A program made the position numbers and the translations under genes. A stretch of 64,000 bases of DNA from Myxocyprinus asiaticus (lineage: Eukaryota > Chordata > Actinopteri > Cypriniformes > Catostomidae): the NCBI RefSeq assembly GCF_019703515.2, contig NC_059349.1, positions 27,772,744-27,836,743 of the forward strand, in the 5' to 3' direction. Shown in pieces: positions 1 through 10,796 of the stretch. Each line of letters begins with the position of its first letter. The stretch's first letter is position 1. The notes below the pieces were generated by a model. The model had not been told where the DNA came from. It was given only the letters and a program-made list of their open reading frames with translations, and did no database searches.

Positions 1-950
1 GTCTGGGTGGGCCAGTAGGGTGCTATCAGGATGACCTGCTCCTCGTCCTCCCTGACCATGCACAGGGTCTGTGCAAGTAGGCTCACTGGGGGAAACGCAT
101 ACTTGTGCAGGCCAGGGGGCCAGCTGTGTGCCAGCGCGTCTATGCTGAGGGGGGCCTCGGTCAGGGCATACCAGAGCGGGCAGTGGGAGGATTCTTGGGA
201 GGCGAACAGGTCCACCTGTGCCTGTCCGAATCGACTCCAAATCAGCTGGACCACCTGAGGGTGGAGACTCCACTCTCCCCTGAGGGTAACCTGCCGAGAC
301 AGCACGTCCGCTGTAGTGTTGAGGTTGCCCGGGATGTGAGTGGCTCGCAGAGACTTGAAGTGCTGCTGACTCCAGAGGAGGAGACGGCGGGCGAGTTGTG
401 ACATACAACGAGAGCGCAGACTGCCTTGGTGGTTGACATATGCTACCGTTGCCGTGTTGTCTGTCTGAACTAACACGTGCTTGCCCTGGATCAATGGCCG
501 AAACCTCTGCAGGGCGAGCAGAATTGCCAACAACTCGAGGCAGTTGATGTGCCAATGCAGTCGTGGGCCCGTCCACAGGCTGGTGGCTGCATGCCCATTG
601 CAAACAGCGCCCCATCCCATTTTGGAGGCATCTGTTGTGACCACGACGTGCCTGGAGACCAGTTCTAGGGGAACACCTGCCTGTAGAAACGAAAGGTCAG
701 TCCAAGGGCTGAAAAGACGGTGACAGACTGGCGTGATGACCACGCGATGTGTCCCGCAGCGCCATGCCCATCTCGGGACTCAAGTCTGAAGCCAGTGCTG
801 AAGCGGTCTCATATGCATCAACCCGAACGGGGGTGGCTACCGCTGAGGATGCCATATGCCCCAGGAGCCTCTGAAAAAGTTTCAGTGGAACCGCTGGTAG
901 TCGTGATGATGACCGTGCACACTGGATATGTGACCCAGGGAAGAAGGAAA
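1..950 (-). pseudogene. DIRS pol remnant, RNase H side
   Basis: On the minus strand, translated pieces match the RNase H and post-RNase-H part of the copy at about 31170-32030, for example the stretch starting KLFQRLLGHMAS near 880 and a segment rich in Ser and Val at 439-242. The pieces lie in different frames, so the gene is broken. The polymerase domain that should precede it is deleted. The function was to degrade the RNA strand during DIRS reverse transcription; no working product is expected. The plus-strand open frames overlapping this interval are antisense shadows. Confidence 0.7.
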
Positions 951-1113
951 CCGCTCTTTTGCTGAACCGTTGGGTACCGCAGCCACTTGGGCTTGCGGCG
1001 AAATCAAACAAAAAGGCAACAAAAGATTCTCCACCTGGCCCTCCACCGGGGGATGGAGTGGTCTTCTTACCAGCTCCAGATGAGTGGGTTTCTTCGACCC
1101 TGGGTCGCCCATC

Positions 1114-1932
1114 TCAGGGGCGCTTTGACGACCTCCGAGGGTTCTTAGCGGCCGACTGTGAGTCGGGTGGCGTCTGCTTCTTGCGGTGGGCTCCACACCG
1201 GGGCCGGGCCGAAGGGGCGGGCTGCGGCGGAGCTGGTGCAGTCACCGCATGGGGACGCCCTTGGCGACGAGCAGACGGGGTGTGGGATCTTGAGCCGTGC
1301 CGGGGCAGGATATGCCGGATAGCCTCCGTCTGCTGCTTCACCGCCAAGAACTGCTGGGCAAAGTCCTCGACGGTGTCACCGAATAGACCAGCCTGGGAAA
1401 TGGGGGCAGCAAGGAACCGTGTCTTGTCGGCCTCACCCATCTCGACCAGGTTGAGCCAAAGGTGGTGCTCCTGGACCACTAATGTGGCCATTGTCCGCCC
1501 GAGAGACCGCGCCGTGACCTTCGTTGCTCGGAGAGCAAGGTCGGTCGCCGAGCGCAGTTCCTGCATCAAATCTGGGGCAGAACTACCCTCGTGCAGTTCT
1601 TTTAACGCATTGGCTTGGTGGACCTGCAGGAGAGCCATGGCATGCAGGGCAGAGGTGGTTTTTCCAGCAGCGCTGTAGGCTTTAGCCGTCAGGGACGACG
1701 TGAACCTACAGGGCTTGGATGGGAGCTTAGGGCGTCCGCGCCAGGTGGCGGCGCTCTGCGGACATAGGTGCACCTTGAGCGCCTTATCCACTGGGGGAAT
1801 CACCGTATAGCCCCTGGCCGCCCCGCCATCGAGGGTAGTGAGGGCGGGGGAACTGAGGAATCGGGGCCAGGCAGTAAAAGGTGCCCCCCACGATTTCATC
1901 AGCTCCTCGTGCACTTCCAGGAAGAAAGGCAC
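1114..1932 (-). CDS. DIRS gag-like ORF, central and C-terminal part
   Basis: This 272-codon open frame sits between the terminal repeat and pol, the position of gag in DIRS elements. It starts in a segment containing HEELMKSWGAP, which is also seen in diverged form in the second DIRS family at about 28920-28970. It has a helix-prone middle part and ends in an Arg/Lys/Pro/Ser-rich basic tail from about residue 215 on, as expected for a nucleic-acid-binding capsid-like protein. It is the longest intact DIRS gag piece in the window. The N-terminal part lies upstream in other frames (1982-2474), so the full gene is frame-disrupted and the listed start is only the first in-frame Met. Confidence 0.65.
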   Translation of the reverse strand: MPFFLEVHEELMKSWGAPFTAWPRFLSSPALTTLDGGAARGYTVIPPVDKALKVHLCPQSAATWRGRPKLPSKPCRFTSSLTAKAYSAAGKTTSALHAMALLQVHQANALKELHEGSSAPDLMQELRSATDLALRATKVTARSLGRTMATLVVQEHHLWLNLVEMGEADKTRFLAAPISQAGLFGDTVEDFAQQFLAVKQQTEAIRHILPRHGSRSHTPSARRQGRPHAVTAPAPPQPAPSARPRCGAHRKKQTPPDSQSAAKNPRRSSKRP

Positions 1933-1981
1933 TGGAGCGGGGCGTGGCTGCTTTGAGCGGTGCCGCGAGCCCAGGAACCAG

Positions 1982-2474
1982 TCATCGAGCCACGAGGGAA
2001 AGCATGTCCATCATCTCTGCATCAGCCTGTGACTGGGCAATCGTCCCCGAGGGGGGGAGCTCAGCTGAGGCTTCTGCGTCCGACTGGACAAGACTGCTCT
2101 CCGATGCTGCGCTCAAGGGCTCATCATCTTCACAGGCTCCGAACAAGGGGCCAGACTTGCCGTGAGATGAGCCGGCGGACTCATCCGGAAGCCCAACTGG
2201 GGCAGACGAGCGTGCTGGGGAATGGGAGGTCCGCGGGGGGATACCCGGCGGAGGCGATCCCATTGGGGTCCCCAAATCGCCCCCAGTGCTTTCTTATGAA
2301 AGCAAGCTGCGACCGCAACATTGCCATGGTCATGTTCTCGCAGTGAGAACATGAACCATCCACGAATGCTGCCTCCGTGTGGGTTGCGCCCAGACACGAA
2401 AGACAGCGATCATGACCATCCAAAGTTGAGAGATAACGACCGCAACCAGGAATAACACACAATCGGAAAGGCAT
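1982..2474 (-). pseudogene. DIRS gag N-terminal part with Cys/His cluster
   Basis: Two overlapping minus-strand frames (2474-2181, then 2275-1982) carry the N-terminus of gag. The first begins MPFRLCVIPGCGRYLS and contains a Cys/His-rich pattern (HDRCLSCLG, a His five residues on, then CSHC), suggestive of a zinc-binding module. The second is acidic and Ser/Pro-rich. The same N-terminus recurs at 22581-22949 and 47298-47708, so it is a family feature. The frame change between the two pieces, and again before 1932, shows indel damage. Confidence 0.6.
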
Positions 2475-2734
2475 CTTTAAAAAGACGCGTCTTTAAAAAG
2501 ATGTTCCGTGTGTGCCGCTCTTTTAGAGAAATATACTCTTTTAGAGAAATGAACTCTTTCAGAAAATATACTCTCTTTTTTCTGCCGAAGCGTCCAGGGG
2601 CGTTCTCTGCAGTGCACCAGTGCAGAGGAGGGAGAAACCGCTGAAATGCGCCATCAGATCCAGCAGAGGTGAATGAACAGTAGTAATTCAGCTCAGTGAG
2701 CATGACCGTTTGGCTCCGAAGAGAAAATCTGAAT

Positions 2735-2906
2735 GAGTGGTTGCATACGAGCTCCTTTATACCCGTATTTCCGGGGGAGTGGCATGCAAATACCACTCGC
2801 CAATTTTCATTGGCCTTTTATCAAAGACCAGAGGTGTCTCGGGCTCCCAAGAGTGACCCCTAGTGTCACTACATTGACACAATGTCGAGTGAGTGACAGA
2901 TAGGGA
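2735..2906 (-). repeat. DIRS-A terminal repeat (5' end of copy 1)
   Basis: This block is nearly the same as 23105-23285, 33640-33815 and 47940-48136, and is inverted relative to 21551-21733. On the element's sense strand it carries an octamer ATTTGCAT (2784-2791 on the complement) followed about 20 bp on by a degenerate TATA-like motif (near 2757-2762). This would be the internal promoter region of the element. Confidence 0.8.
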
Positions 2907-3523
2907 ACCTAAATATCTTATGCAGTGTTGTTTCTAAAACAAGATAAATCAAACTGTTGTTTTAAGGATTCTTAGAAATTTTTTACAGGAAAACAATACA
3001 AAAATTATTATCAAGAATATGATTTTTGCCCTAATATCAAAGGTCTTACTAGAAAAAAGAAATTATGATTTAACGTGAATTTTCTTGATAAAAAAAAAAT
3101 ATGATCCTGCCTGGTAACATGTGCATGTAAAATGGCTAGAAATAGCATTTTAGCTTAGCGTAAAGCTGACAATTTACACAAGGTTTATTTCTATTTCTTC
3201 TGCTCCAAACTTCAAACTTACTTCTCTGTCTGCTCGTATGAATGTAACACATCATAAGAAAGTGTTTCACCGCTGTTCAAATGCACTTTGGATCGCATTA
3301 TTTATATGTATAAATGTTTTCCATCTGAAAGGACTAAATATTAAATGAAACAAATGACAATAAAATGCAAAATAATCTCTTCAGTAATCAAAATACTTTT
3401 TGAATGTAACTGTATTCTAATTACCAATGATTTAAATTGTAACTGTAGTGGAATACAGTAGCTTATATTTTGTATTTTAAATACGTATTCCCGTTACATG
3501 TATTCCGTTACTCCCCAACCCTG
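2907..3523 (-). mobile_element. hAT-like non-autonomous element (family H1), left part, interrupted by DIRS
   Basis: The reverse complement of this stretch aligns along its whole length with 19431 to about 20050, a complete member of the family. It ends at 3523 with the terminal motif CAGGGTTGGGGAGTAACGG. At 2907 the similarity stops and DIRS copy 1 begins. There is no coding content. Assignment to hAT rests on the terminal sequence type; no clean 8-bp target duplication is visible for this copy. Confidence 0.7.
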
Positions 3524-3717
3524 CTTAATGTACTGGCAGAGTTTTTATAGTCAAAATAAGTGAAAAAATCTACCAGTGCTGAAGAAGTCATCCAAAGTAT
3601 TTAGAATACGTTACTGACCTTGAGTAATCTAACGGAATACATTACAAATTACATTTTACAGCATGTATTCTGTAATCTGTAGTGGAATACATTTAAAAAG
3701 TAACCCTCCCAACCCTG
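3524..3717 (+). mobile_element. hAT-like family H1, right-end fragment in opposite orientation
   Basis: This plus-strand segment matches the last about 150 bp of the complete copy (about 20084-20230) and ends in AACCCTCCCAACCCTG. It directly abuts the left end of the minus-oriented copy at 3523, so a left terminus and a right terminus of the same family touch in a head-to-tail-inverted arrangement. Confidence 0.65.
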
Positions 3718-4550
3718 CATTTATATTTATATATATTGGAATATTTTGCAGTAAACTTAAAATATATTGTATCTATACTTATCAACAACTTATCTAAAAT
3801 AGTTTTTTTATATTTTCATAATTTTTTATTTGATTTTGTCATTCGCAAGGCTTCATGGGATTTAATTTCTTACCCTCATGAAAGACGATAAGTAAAGTCT
3901 TGTAACCTTTAACTTTTTGTTTGATTTTCAAAAACTTTTTTACTTCAAATTAAAGTTTGTAATGTTGTGATTCACCTCTGAGCTTGCTGGTTTGGTTCAT
4001 GGCTTAGAACTCTTTTATAAAAAGTCTTTGGAAAAAATGAATGGGAAAAAATACTTCCGGACCCCAGACTGCTGAAAAGGTGGTTGGGCACTGTTGCGCT
4101 CTATAGTACCCAATAATTTTGATGACAGGCTTGGCTCTGTCATTTCAGAATAACCAGAACAAAATTGGAGAAGTTATGCAATGATATTGATTATATTCTA
4201 TGCAGATGATATATTTACATGGCTTGTTGTGCCAATAATTGAATAGTTCCAATTGAAGTTTATGCGCATGTCCGAATAAAAAACTTTATTCGCCTCAAGC
4301 AAGCTTTTGAAAATGTATTCATATCTGGGTGTATCCATCCAGAATATTTTATGCAATATCCCAAAATTTGCATAAAAATATGTGGATGGAAACCCAGCTA
4401 GTGTGATATGTCTTAGGCTTAACTAAATGTTGTTTTTAGGTACATACTTATTTTTGGGAGAAAAGCCTCTGGTCAGATTTGTCTGTGAACAGCTTCTATT
4501 AGAGAAAATCACAATCATGAGCATGAGTCAAAAAAGCAATGGTAAAATAC
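3718..4550. other. Unassigned AT-rich intergenic DNA
   Basis: There is no coding frame with recognisable similarity. A stretch near 4210-4400 has the look of an old short interspersed element (it ends in GGATGGAAACCCAGC) but I could not define its ends. Confidence 0.5.
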
Positions 4551-4700
4551 AGTGGGGTTCAGAAGTCTGAGTCCACATTAAAAATCTGATATTCAAAGTC
4601 TATTTTAAACCTGGAAATAAATAGGAAGTTTTAGGATATTGAACATTTTGAAATAAAGAAACATTATGACGTAAAATATGATGCTCCATCCCCTGAGCAT
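4551..4700 (+). mobile_element. Possible Tc1-like terminal fragment
   Basis: The segment starts TACAGTGGGGTTCAGAAGTC, a form typical of fish Tc1-like inverted-repeat ends, and continues into AT-rich sequence. No matching opposite end was found, so it is at best a one-ended remnant. Confidence 0.35.
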
Positions 4701-6654
4701 CATAAGATATGCTTCATTGGGCCTAAGGTCACTGTATCATCCAGTAATGGATGAGACCATTTACATGCTAGCTTTGACAAAGATGCGCCCGAAACCATTC
4801 CTCTAGATGTCTGTCTTTGCTTTGCAATTGTATGAGTAGGCTTCTAACAGGCAATCAAATAAAATGTGTCTGATGAGATGTTAATCATTTGTTGATGTGT
4901 ATCTTCACTCAGCAGGTAGTGGCCTTATTACTCTAAAATGTGTTTGTCTACCTGTGTGATACAAGCAAGAAGGGGCTTGCGGCTGAGATAATACTGAAGT
5001 GCAATAAATATCTTGATCTTGACCAAGCTCCCCAAAAGATCTGCTTATCCTGGCCCCATGCCCCTACTTCACTGTTTTCCCTCTCTGCTGGTCATCTGCA
5101 CTGAAACATGCAGAGCAGGCAGATCAAAGCAGCTCCTTCTGGAGGCCTAAAGATGGAGATAGATTGAATTTGCTCTCGCGAAACACAAACCCTTTCAACA
5201 CTGTTTTGCTCCAGTGGTGTTATGATCTTTGTAACTGAAAGATCAAAGTAACAAACCTTGGGATGTCCAGTCCAGCAGTAGCTCAGCTTTACGTCTGTCT
5301 CCTCACGCATCACTGGTGTGAAGCGCTCAACCTCTCCATCACTGCTGTGTGTATTTTTAGAAGGAATGTTAGTTTGGGGAACATTCTATTGGTGGAGGCT
5401 CATATCTATCTGCACGATGGTCCAGTTCCCACCCTCTCATTTTTCCTCCCCTCTCCTTCCCTTTGATTTTTCACGTCCCACTCTAATGTGCACCAGCTGT
5501 GAAACCTATGCCTGTTTTGTACATGCTCTTATGTTCTTATCTAGAAATTACAATCTATTCAGGGGTTTGTGCTGTATGCTTGAGGTGTTGAAATGGCAGA
5601 GTGTATAATTGAGATTTTACTCTCTAAGAAAGCACACAGACGGCTTTTACAAATTGTAATATTCCATTGTTTGAGGCACTGGTCAATAAAAATGTCTAAG
5701 TGTATGTTATGAGTGCAAATCAAGGCTTTCGTTCCGCTGAAAGAGAGCCATAAACATATGATGACTATGATTGGTCAAGTTAGTATTATGCTACATTCAA
5801 GTCAGTATCTACAAGTTGAGCACACACAAAATAGTTTTTAATGGTGGGAAACTCCAATTTTTTTCCTATTTAATTTTTTATCATTTTTTCTTTTTTCTTT
5901 AAGAAGTTGGGTGCATGTAAATTATATGTGCATTACATGGCGACACACAAAGCTTGATGCTTAGTCTTTAGGATTCTAGGAAATATTTTCATTGGCAGAG
6001 AAATAATAAACAAACTAACTGGCCAAATCTTTTTTAAAATGTAAGTTATTAAAGGTTATCTTGTTTATCGAGATGTTGTATAAAAGCACATTATGTCAGA
6101 TTATAATTAAGCAATATCATACTCTCATCCATACTGTTGTACTGGATATCAGCACCGCATTTTTGGTAGGGCTGGATATTGATACAGATTCAATTAGTTT
6201 CAGATTCACAAGCTCTCAATTCGATTTGATTCCAATTTTGGTTTGATTCTATTCTGATTCATTTGGGCATATTTTGGTAATTTTATCCATTTTGTTTATA
6301 TATGAAATAAATTATCTTTCAGCTAATGCTGTTAATTATACAGGGGACCTTCTAACTTGGTACATTGCGAAAGTATTGATTTTTCATAATTTCGGTCATA
6401 TTTTACCTTTTTTTTTTATTAAAAAAGTCCATGTATTCCATCAATAAATATGATGTCTTGAAATTGCATATATATATAATTTTAATATACTAGCAATATA
6501 TACAGTAATATGTAATAATTTGTCATCTTTAGATTGACATGTAGGACAAGTGCTAAAACAGCACTTCTCTTTATGAATAGCAGCAGTTTAGCAAGCGTCG
6601 TAGTGTTTTCGGTTGAGATAAAACAGAATACTTTGCTCCTTTGGAATGGCCATG
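4701..6654. other. Unassigned AT-rich intergenic DNA
   Basis: No gene was recognised. The short open frames at 5263-5608 are unremarkable in composition and lack motifs. A stretch around 6165-6245, with alternating GATTC and GATTT words after TAGGGCTGGATAT, looks like the end of an old short DNA transposon. I could not find its partner end. Confidence 0.5.
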
Positions 6655-6845
6655 AATAGACCTTATTCACAGCAGCACCATCTTTGATTTTTGACGCGAA
6701 TGACAACAAGGCTGTGAGAGACTTACAGTCTCTTCAATGGGTTTTAAGGTTGTTTCAAGTGTTTGTGGATCGTTCCGCTGACAAATATTGAAAAATATCT
6801 TTCCAAGAAATTTCAGCAGACAAAAACGACTGTGAATAAGGTCTA
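6655..6845. mobile_element. Short inverted-repeat element (MITE-like)
   Basis: Ends are inverted repeats: ATAGACCTTATTCACAG on the left and its complement CTGTGAATAAGGTCTAT on the right, enclosing about 190 bp without coding content. The superfamily is not determined because no unambiguous target duplication is visible. Confidence 0.6.
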
Positions 6846-7077
6846 TGGACAACAAGCTTTTGCCAATATAATGGTGTACAGTAGCATCATCTACCACCAG
6901 AGGCTTAAGTGCTAAAGCTAACCAGCCAAACCCTGTACAAAGCAGACATTTTACTCTTGTATTGCCACTAACAGCCTTTAATCAGCATTAATCCATACTT
7001 TAATGAAACTCTAACAAATCAAGCCTGTAACTGTCTCTACACACCAGCATTTGCTTAGTACCCTTACAAAAATCTAG

Positions 7078-7325
7078 AGTTCTGGCAAACTTGCCACAAA
7101 TTTGCCACTCATTATTTTCACACGCAAATGTGCATTGTGATTTGCCCTATATTATTGCCAGAATATGCAGTAGTGCTGAACCTGCAGCAAACCTTTGGCA
7201 ACAATGGGCAATTTGCTGCTACTGGCAAACACTTCTATGGCAAACCTGTGGCGATAATGCTGCAAAACTCATTTGCATGTGAAAATAATGAGTGCTAAAT
7301 TTGCAGCAAGTTTGCCACAGGGTAT
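7078..7325. mobile_element. Long imperfect palindrome (foldback-type MITE)
   Basis: The left arm (CTGGCAAACTTGCC... CACTCATTATTTTCACACGCAAATG) and the complement of the right arm match over about 50 bp with scattered differences, centred near 7200. The words TTGCCA and CAAATTTGC recur through both arms. There is no ORF of note. The interval could fold on itself as RNA or single-stranded DNA. Confidence 0.6.
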
Positions 7326-8544
7326 GCACCTGTTGACGCTAGTACACATGGACTGAAACAATGAGATCCTTATAAAACTATTTTTTAAAATAGTTTTAAA
7401 AAACGTATCTTCCTCCTCCTGCCTTCTGGGCAGGGAATGCCCTGTGTGTCCTGAAAGGTTGTGACATGGCTGTAGAGTGCTGAATGAAGACAGACAGCCT
7501 TAAGCTATTTCTACAGACCACACACTATCTTCAAACTGTGCTAGAGCTAGCAGGCTGGCATTAGCTCAGTGCCTAAATGAATATAAATTGTAGGTTTCAA
7601 TCATGTTTATGAACTTCCACATAACCCAGTGCTGTGAAAGACCACACTAAACACCCTGGCCTGAATCAGTCATAATAAAATGAACACTCTTCTTTTACTC
7701 CATAATTTTGTGTGGGTGATTGTTTCAAAACAGTAGATGAGCCTTAGGAGATAAAAATGCCTGTATGCGTGCACAGGTGCATTTAAGCATTTGCTGGTCT
7801 TCTCATATCAAAATTTTCTTATGATCCAATGGGTATATTTATAGAGGGTTCAGACCAAAGATATAGAATATCAGACACAGACGTTAAGACCCCTCTCTCT
7901 GTTTTTTAAAAAGTTCAACTTTAAACCATGTACAACACACACTGTGTGTGATGTACACAGACACTTGATTGTTTTGACACATTCGTAGGCTGTTATTCTC
8001 ATGTTGTTGTGAGGTAGGGGAATGTTTTTCCTGGTGAATAGCCACTTCTCTCCCACTTATTTTCCCAGCACTCCTTTAACATGAAGGTTTTTCACACAGT
8101 ACACTCCTGCTTTATACCGCAATGTGGGCAGTGTGGACATTTCAGGTATGGCCAGATGAATGCATGTGAAAGTCGGTACAACATTGGCGTGTGGTGGACT
8201 TTTGATGAGAAGGCATCTCAGGGTTCGTTTTTTAAAGTCCAGTGTGAATTCATAATTCAGTTCCATTTGACCTTTAAATTATTTTCAGGTGAAACCCATA
8301 CAGAAATCTGATATATCACAATACTGTATATGTAAAACACACGCTATATGTAAGATCATCTATGGTTTTTACTGATAAAGATAAGTACCATACTTACACA
8401 TATGCAACGACACACACAAAGTAATGGAAAAAATCCTGTTTTCATATAATTAAATTAACATATTTTCCCAAATCATTGTAGAATTTAAAAATGTACTGTA
8501 GCTTACATATATTAACTATAGTTCATATATTTAGGAATATACAT
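7326..8544. other. Unassigned intergenic DNA
   Basis: No recognisable gene or repeat was found. Opposing short open frames at 7871-8311 carry no motif. CA/GT-rich words near 7925-7960 and 8335-8415 are the only local structure noted. Confidence 0.5.
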
Positions 8545-8599
8545 CAGTGTCAGTGAGAAAGAGAAGCCGGTAGATACTGTTTCGGATGCGGGTAGTACA

Positions 8600-9240
8600 G
8601 TGAGCAACACACACACTTTGGTTCCGGCTGTAAAGCCCCTGCAGCAGGGCGTTTGGGTGACGTCTCAGCGGCATACTCACTCAGCAAAGCGACACCACTC
8701 TCCTGTTCCTGTTAGAGTTCCCAATCAATTCTCCCCACTCAGTGATGCACCCACTGAGAATCATGTTGAAAGAGCCTTAATAATAGGTGATTCTATTGTA
8801 AGGAACGTGGAAATAGAGACTCCAGCCACCATTGTTAAATGCATTTTGGGGGCTCGGGCATCTGATTCAGATCAAAATTATAAGTGCTGGCTAATGCTAA
8901 ACATAGATTTTCTCAAATTTTTATTCATGTTGGCACTAACGATGTCCGGCTTCACAAGTCGGATATCACTAAAGATAATGTTAAAGAGGTGTGTGAACTT
9001 GCAAAATCGATGTCAGACACTGTAATATGCTCTGGCCCCCTCCCTGCTCATCGTGCTGATAAGGTTTATAGTAGATTAGTGTCACTGAATGGCTGGATGT
9101 CTGAGTGGTGTCCACAGAATAGCATAGGATTTATAGACAATTAGAAGAGTTTTTGGGGAAGACCTGACCTGCTAAAGAGAGACGGACTCCATCCCTCCAG
9201 GGAAGGTGCTGCTCTCCTCTCTAGTAATTTGGCTCATAGT
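8600..9240 (+). pseudogene. LINE ORF1 with SGNH-esterase-like domain
   Basis: The first frame (8600-9025) contains ALIIGDSIVRNV, matching the GDS(L) nucleophile block. A second frame (8884-9144) contains FIHVGTNDVR, the G-x-N-D block. Downstream, the translated 9180-9215 gives DGLHPSREG, the Asp-x-x-His block that completes an SGNH hydrolase. All three blocks are present in order but in different frames, so the gene is broken. CR1-type ORF1 proteins with such esterase domains have been described; their role in retrotransposition is not settled. Confidence 0.7.
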
Positions 9241-9480
9241 CTTAATAGTGATAGTATTTGACTAACTGGGGCCCAGATCAGGAAGCAGACAAACTGGTTA
9301 ATCCGAACATCTGCTAGCTGCCTTGAGATGTCTCACAGGTCACATAAACTACAACACACCTCGATATCATATAGAGACTGTGTCTGTTCCCCGAATTACC
9401 AAACACAAACCCCTCACTAAATCATTTAGAATTTTTTTTATTAAGGTCAAACTTGAAAAAAAAAATGAAGATAAACATCA

Positions 9481-10305
9481 TATAAAGGTAGGGCTACTAA
9501 ACATTAGATCTCTTTCTTCCAAAGCACTAATTGTAAATGAAATTATTACAGATCATAGTTTGGATGCACTCTGACTGAAACCTGGCTTAAACTGGATGAA
9601 TATATTAGTTTAAATGAATCTACTCCCCCAGGTTATTGTTATAACATGAGCCTCATCTGAAGGGTCGAGGAGGAGGTGTCGCTAAAATTTATAGTGAAGT
9701 TTTTGGCATTACTCAGAGGACAGGATATAAGTTTCAGTCTTTTGAACTAATAATGCTTATTGTGACACCATCAGATATAAATAAAAAATCTCTGTCATCT
9801 TTTGCCCTTGCTACAGTATATAGATCACTTGGGCCATACTCTGGTTTCCTTGGTGAATTTGCAAATTTTCTATCAGATCTTGTTGGTGACTTCAACATTG
9901 GTTGGTGAAAATTACACATTGGGATTAGCATTTATTGATATTCTCAACTCTCTTGGAGTCAGACAAAATGTGATGGGACCAACTCATCACCATAATCATA
10001 CGCTAGATTTAATTCTGTCATATGGAGTTGATGATGATAATATAGAAATTCTACCGCAGAGCGATGACATCTCAGATCATTACCTCGTCTCTTGGTTGCT
10101 GCGATCAGCTAATGTCACTCAATCTACACCACGCTATCATTCAGGTAGAACTGTTCTTTTGACCACTAAAGATAGCTTTACTAATAATCTTCCAGAATTA
10201 TCTCACATACTCAGTAGGCCAAAAAGTGTAGAAGAACTTGATGTAATAGCAGAAAATATAAATACAGTCTTCTCTAGCACTCTTGATAGTGTCGCCTCCC
10301 TTTGA
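9481..10305 (+). pseudogene. LINE endonuclease domain remnant
   Basis: The start (VGLLNIRSLSSKA at about 9485) and a nearby TETWL (about 9580, one frame off) are the first Asn and the catalytic Glu blocks of the APE-type endonuclease. The later frame 9802-10305 contains HHHNHTLDLIL and ISDHYLVS, the C-terminal SDH block. The domain normally nicks the genomic target for target-primed reverse transcription. At least two frame changes inactivate it. Confidence 0.7.
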
Positions 10306-10796
10306 TGAAAGAAAATTAAAGAAAAAAGCCCTGCACCGTGGTACAATGATCACGCTCATTCCCTCAAGAGAGCAGCTCGGAAAATGGAGCGCAAGTGGAA
10401 GAATACAAAATTAGAGGTATTTCGCAGTGCATGAAACATAGTATCTGTAGCTACAGAAGGGCACTAATTGCTGCCAGGTCAGCATATTTTAGCAAACTCA
10501 TAGAAAATTACCACAACAATCCTAGGTGTTAATTCAGTACTGTGGCTAAATTGGTTAGGAATAAAGCATCGACTGAACCAGATATTCCGTCGCTGCACAA
10601 TAATAATGACTTCATGAATTAATTACTGATAAAATTGAAATAATCAGATTTAAAATTGGAACTATGCAATCAACTGCCATAGCACCTCAGAAAACAGTGT
10701 CTCATAATTTTCCTCATGAGTAACTTTAATCCTTCGCTGTCATAGATCATAAAGAGCTAACAAAACTTATCAAAAAATTCAAAAGCCACAACATGT

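Larger units (their letters stand above)
1..2906 (-). mobile_element. DIRS-type retrotransposon, family A copy 1 (3' end off window, RT deleted)
   Basis: Read on the minus strand, the order is a terminal repeat (2735-2906), a gag-like gene (2474 down to 1114), and then RNase H/pol sequence running off the window at position 1. It matches the plus-strand copy at 29854-33833 in both gag-side and RNase-H-side segments. At about 900-930, however, sequence equivalent to 30085 of that copy joins directly to sequence equivalent to 31160, so about 1.07 kb containing reverse transcriptase is missing. DIRS elements are copied through RNA and integrate with a tyrosine recombinase. This copy cannot do so by itself. 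The junction at 2906/2907 lies inside a hAT-like element, so the DIRS insertion is the younger of the two. Confidence 0.85.

Noticed and set aside
959..1678. 239-codon plus-strand open frame
   Set aside because: It lies antisense to the DIRS gag and pol region whose minus-strand frame matches other copies; GC-rich coding sequence gives long shadow frames.
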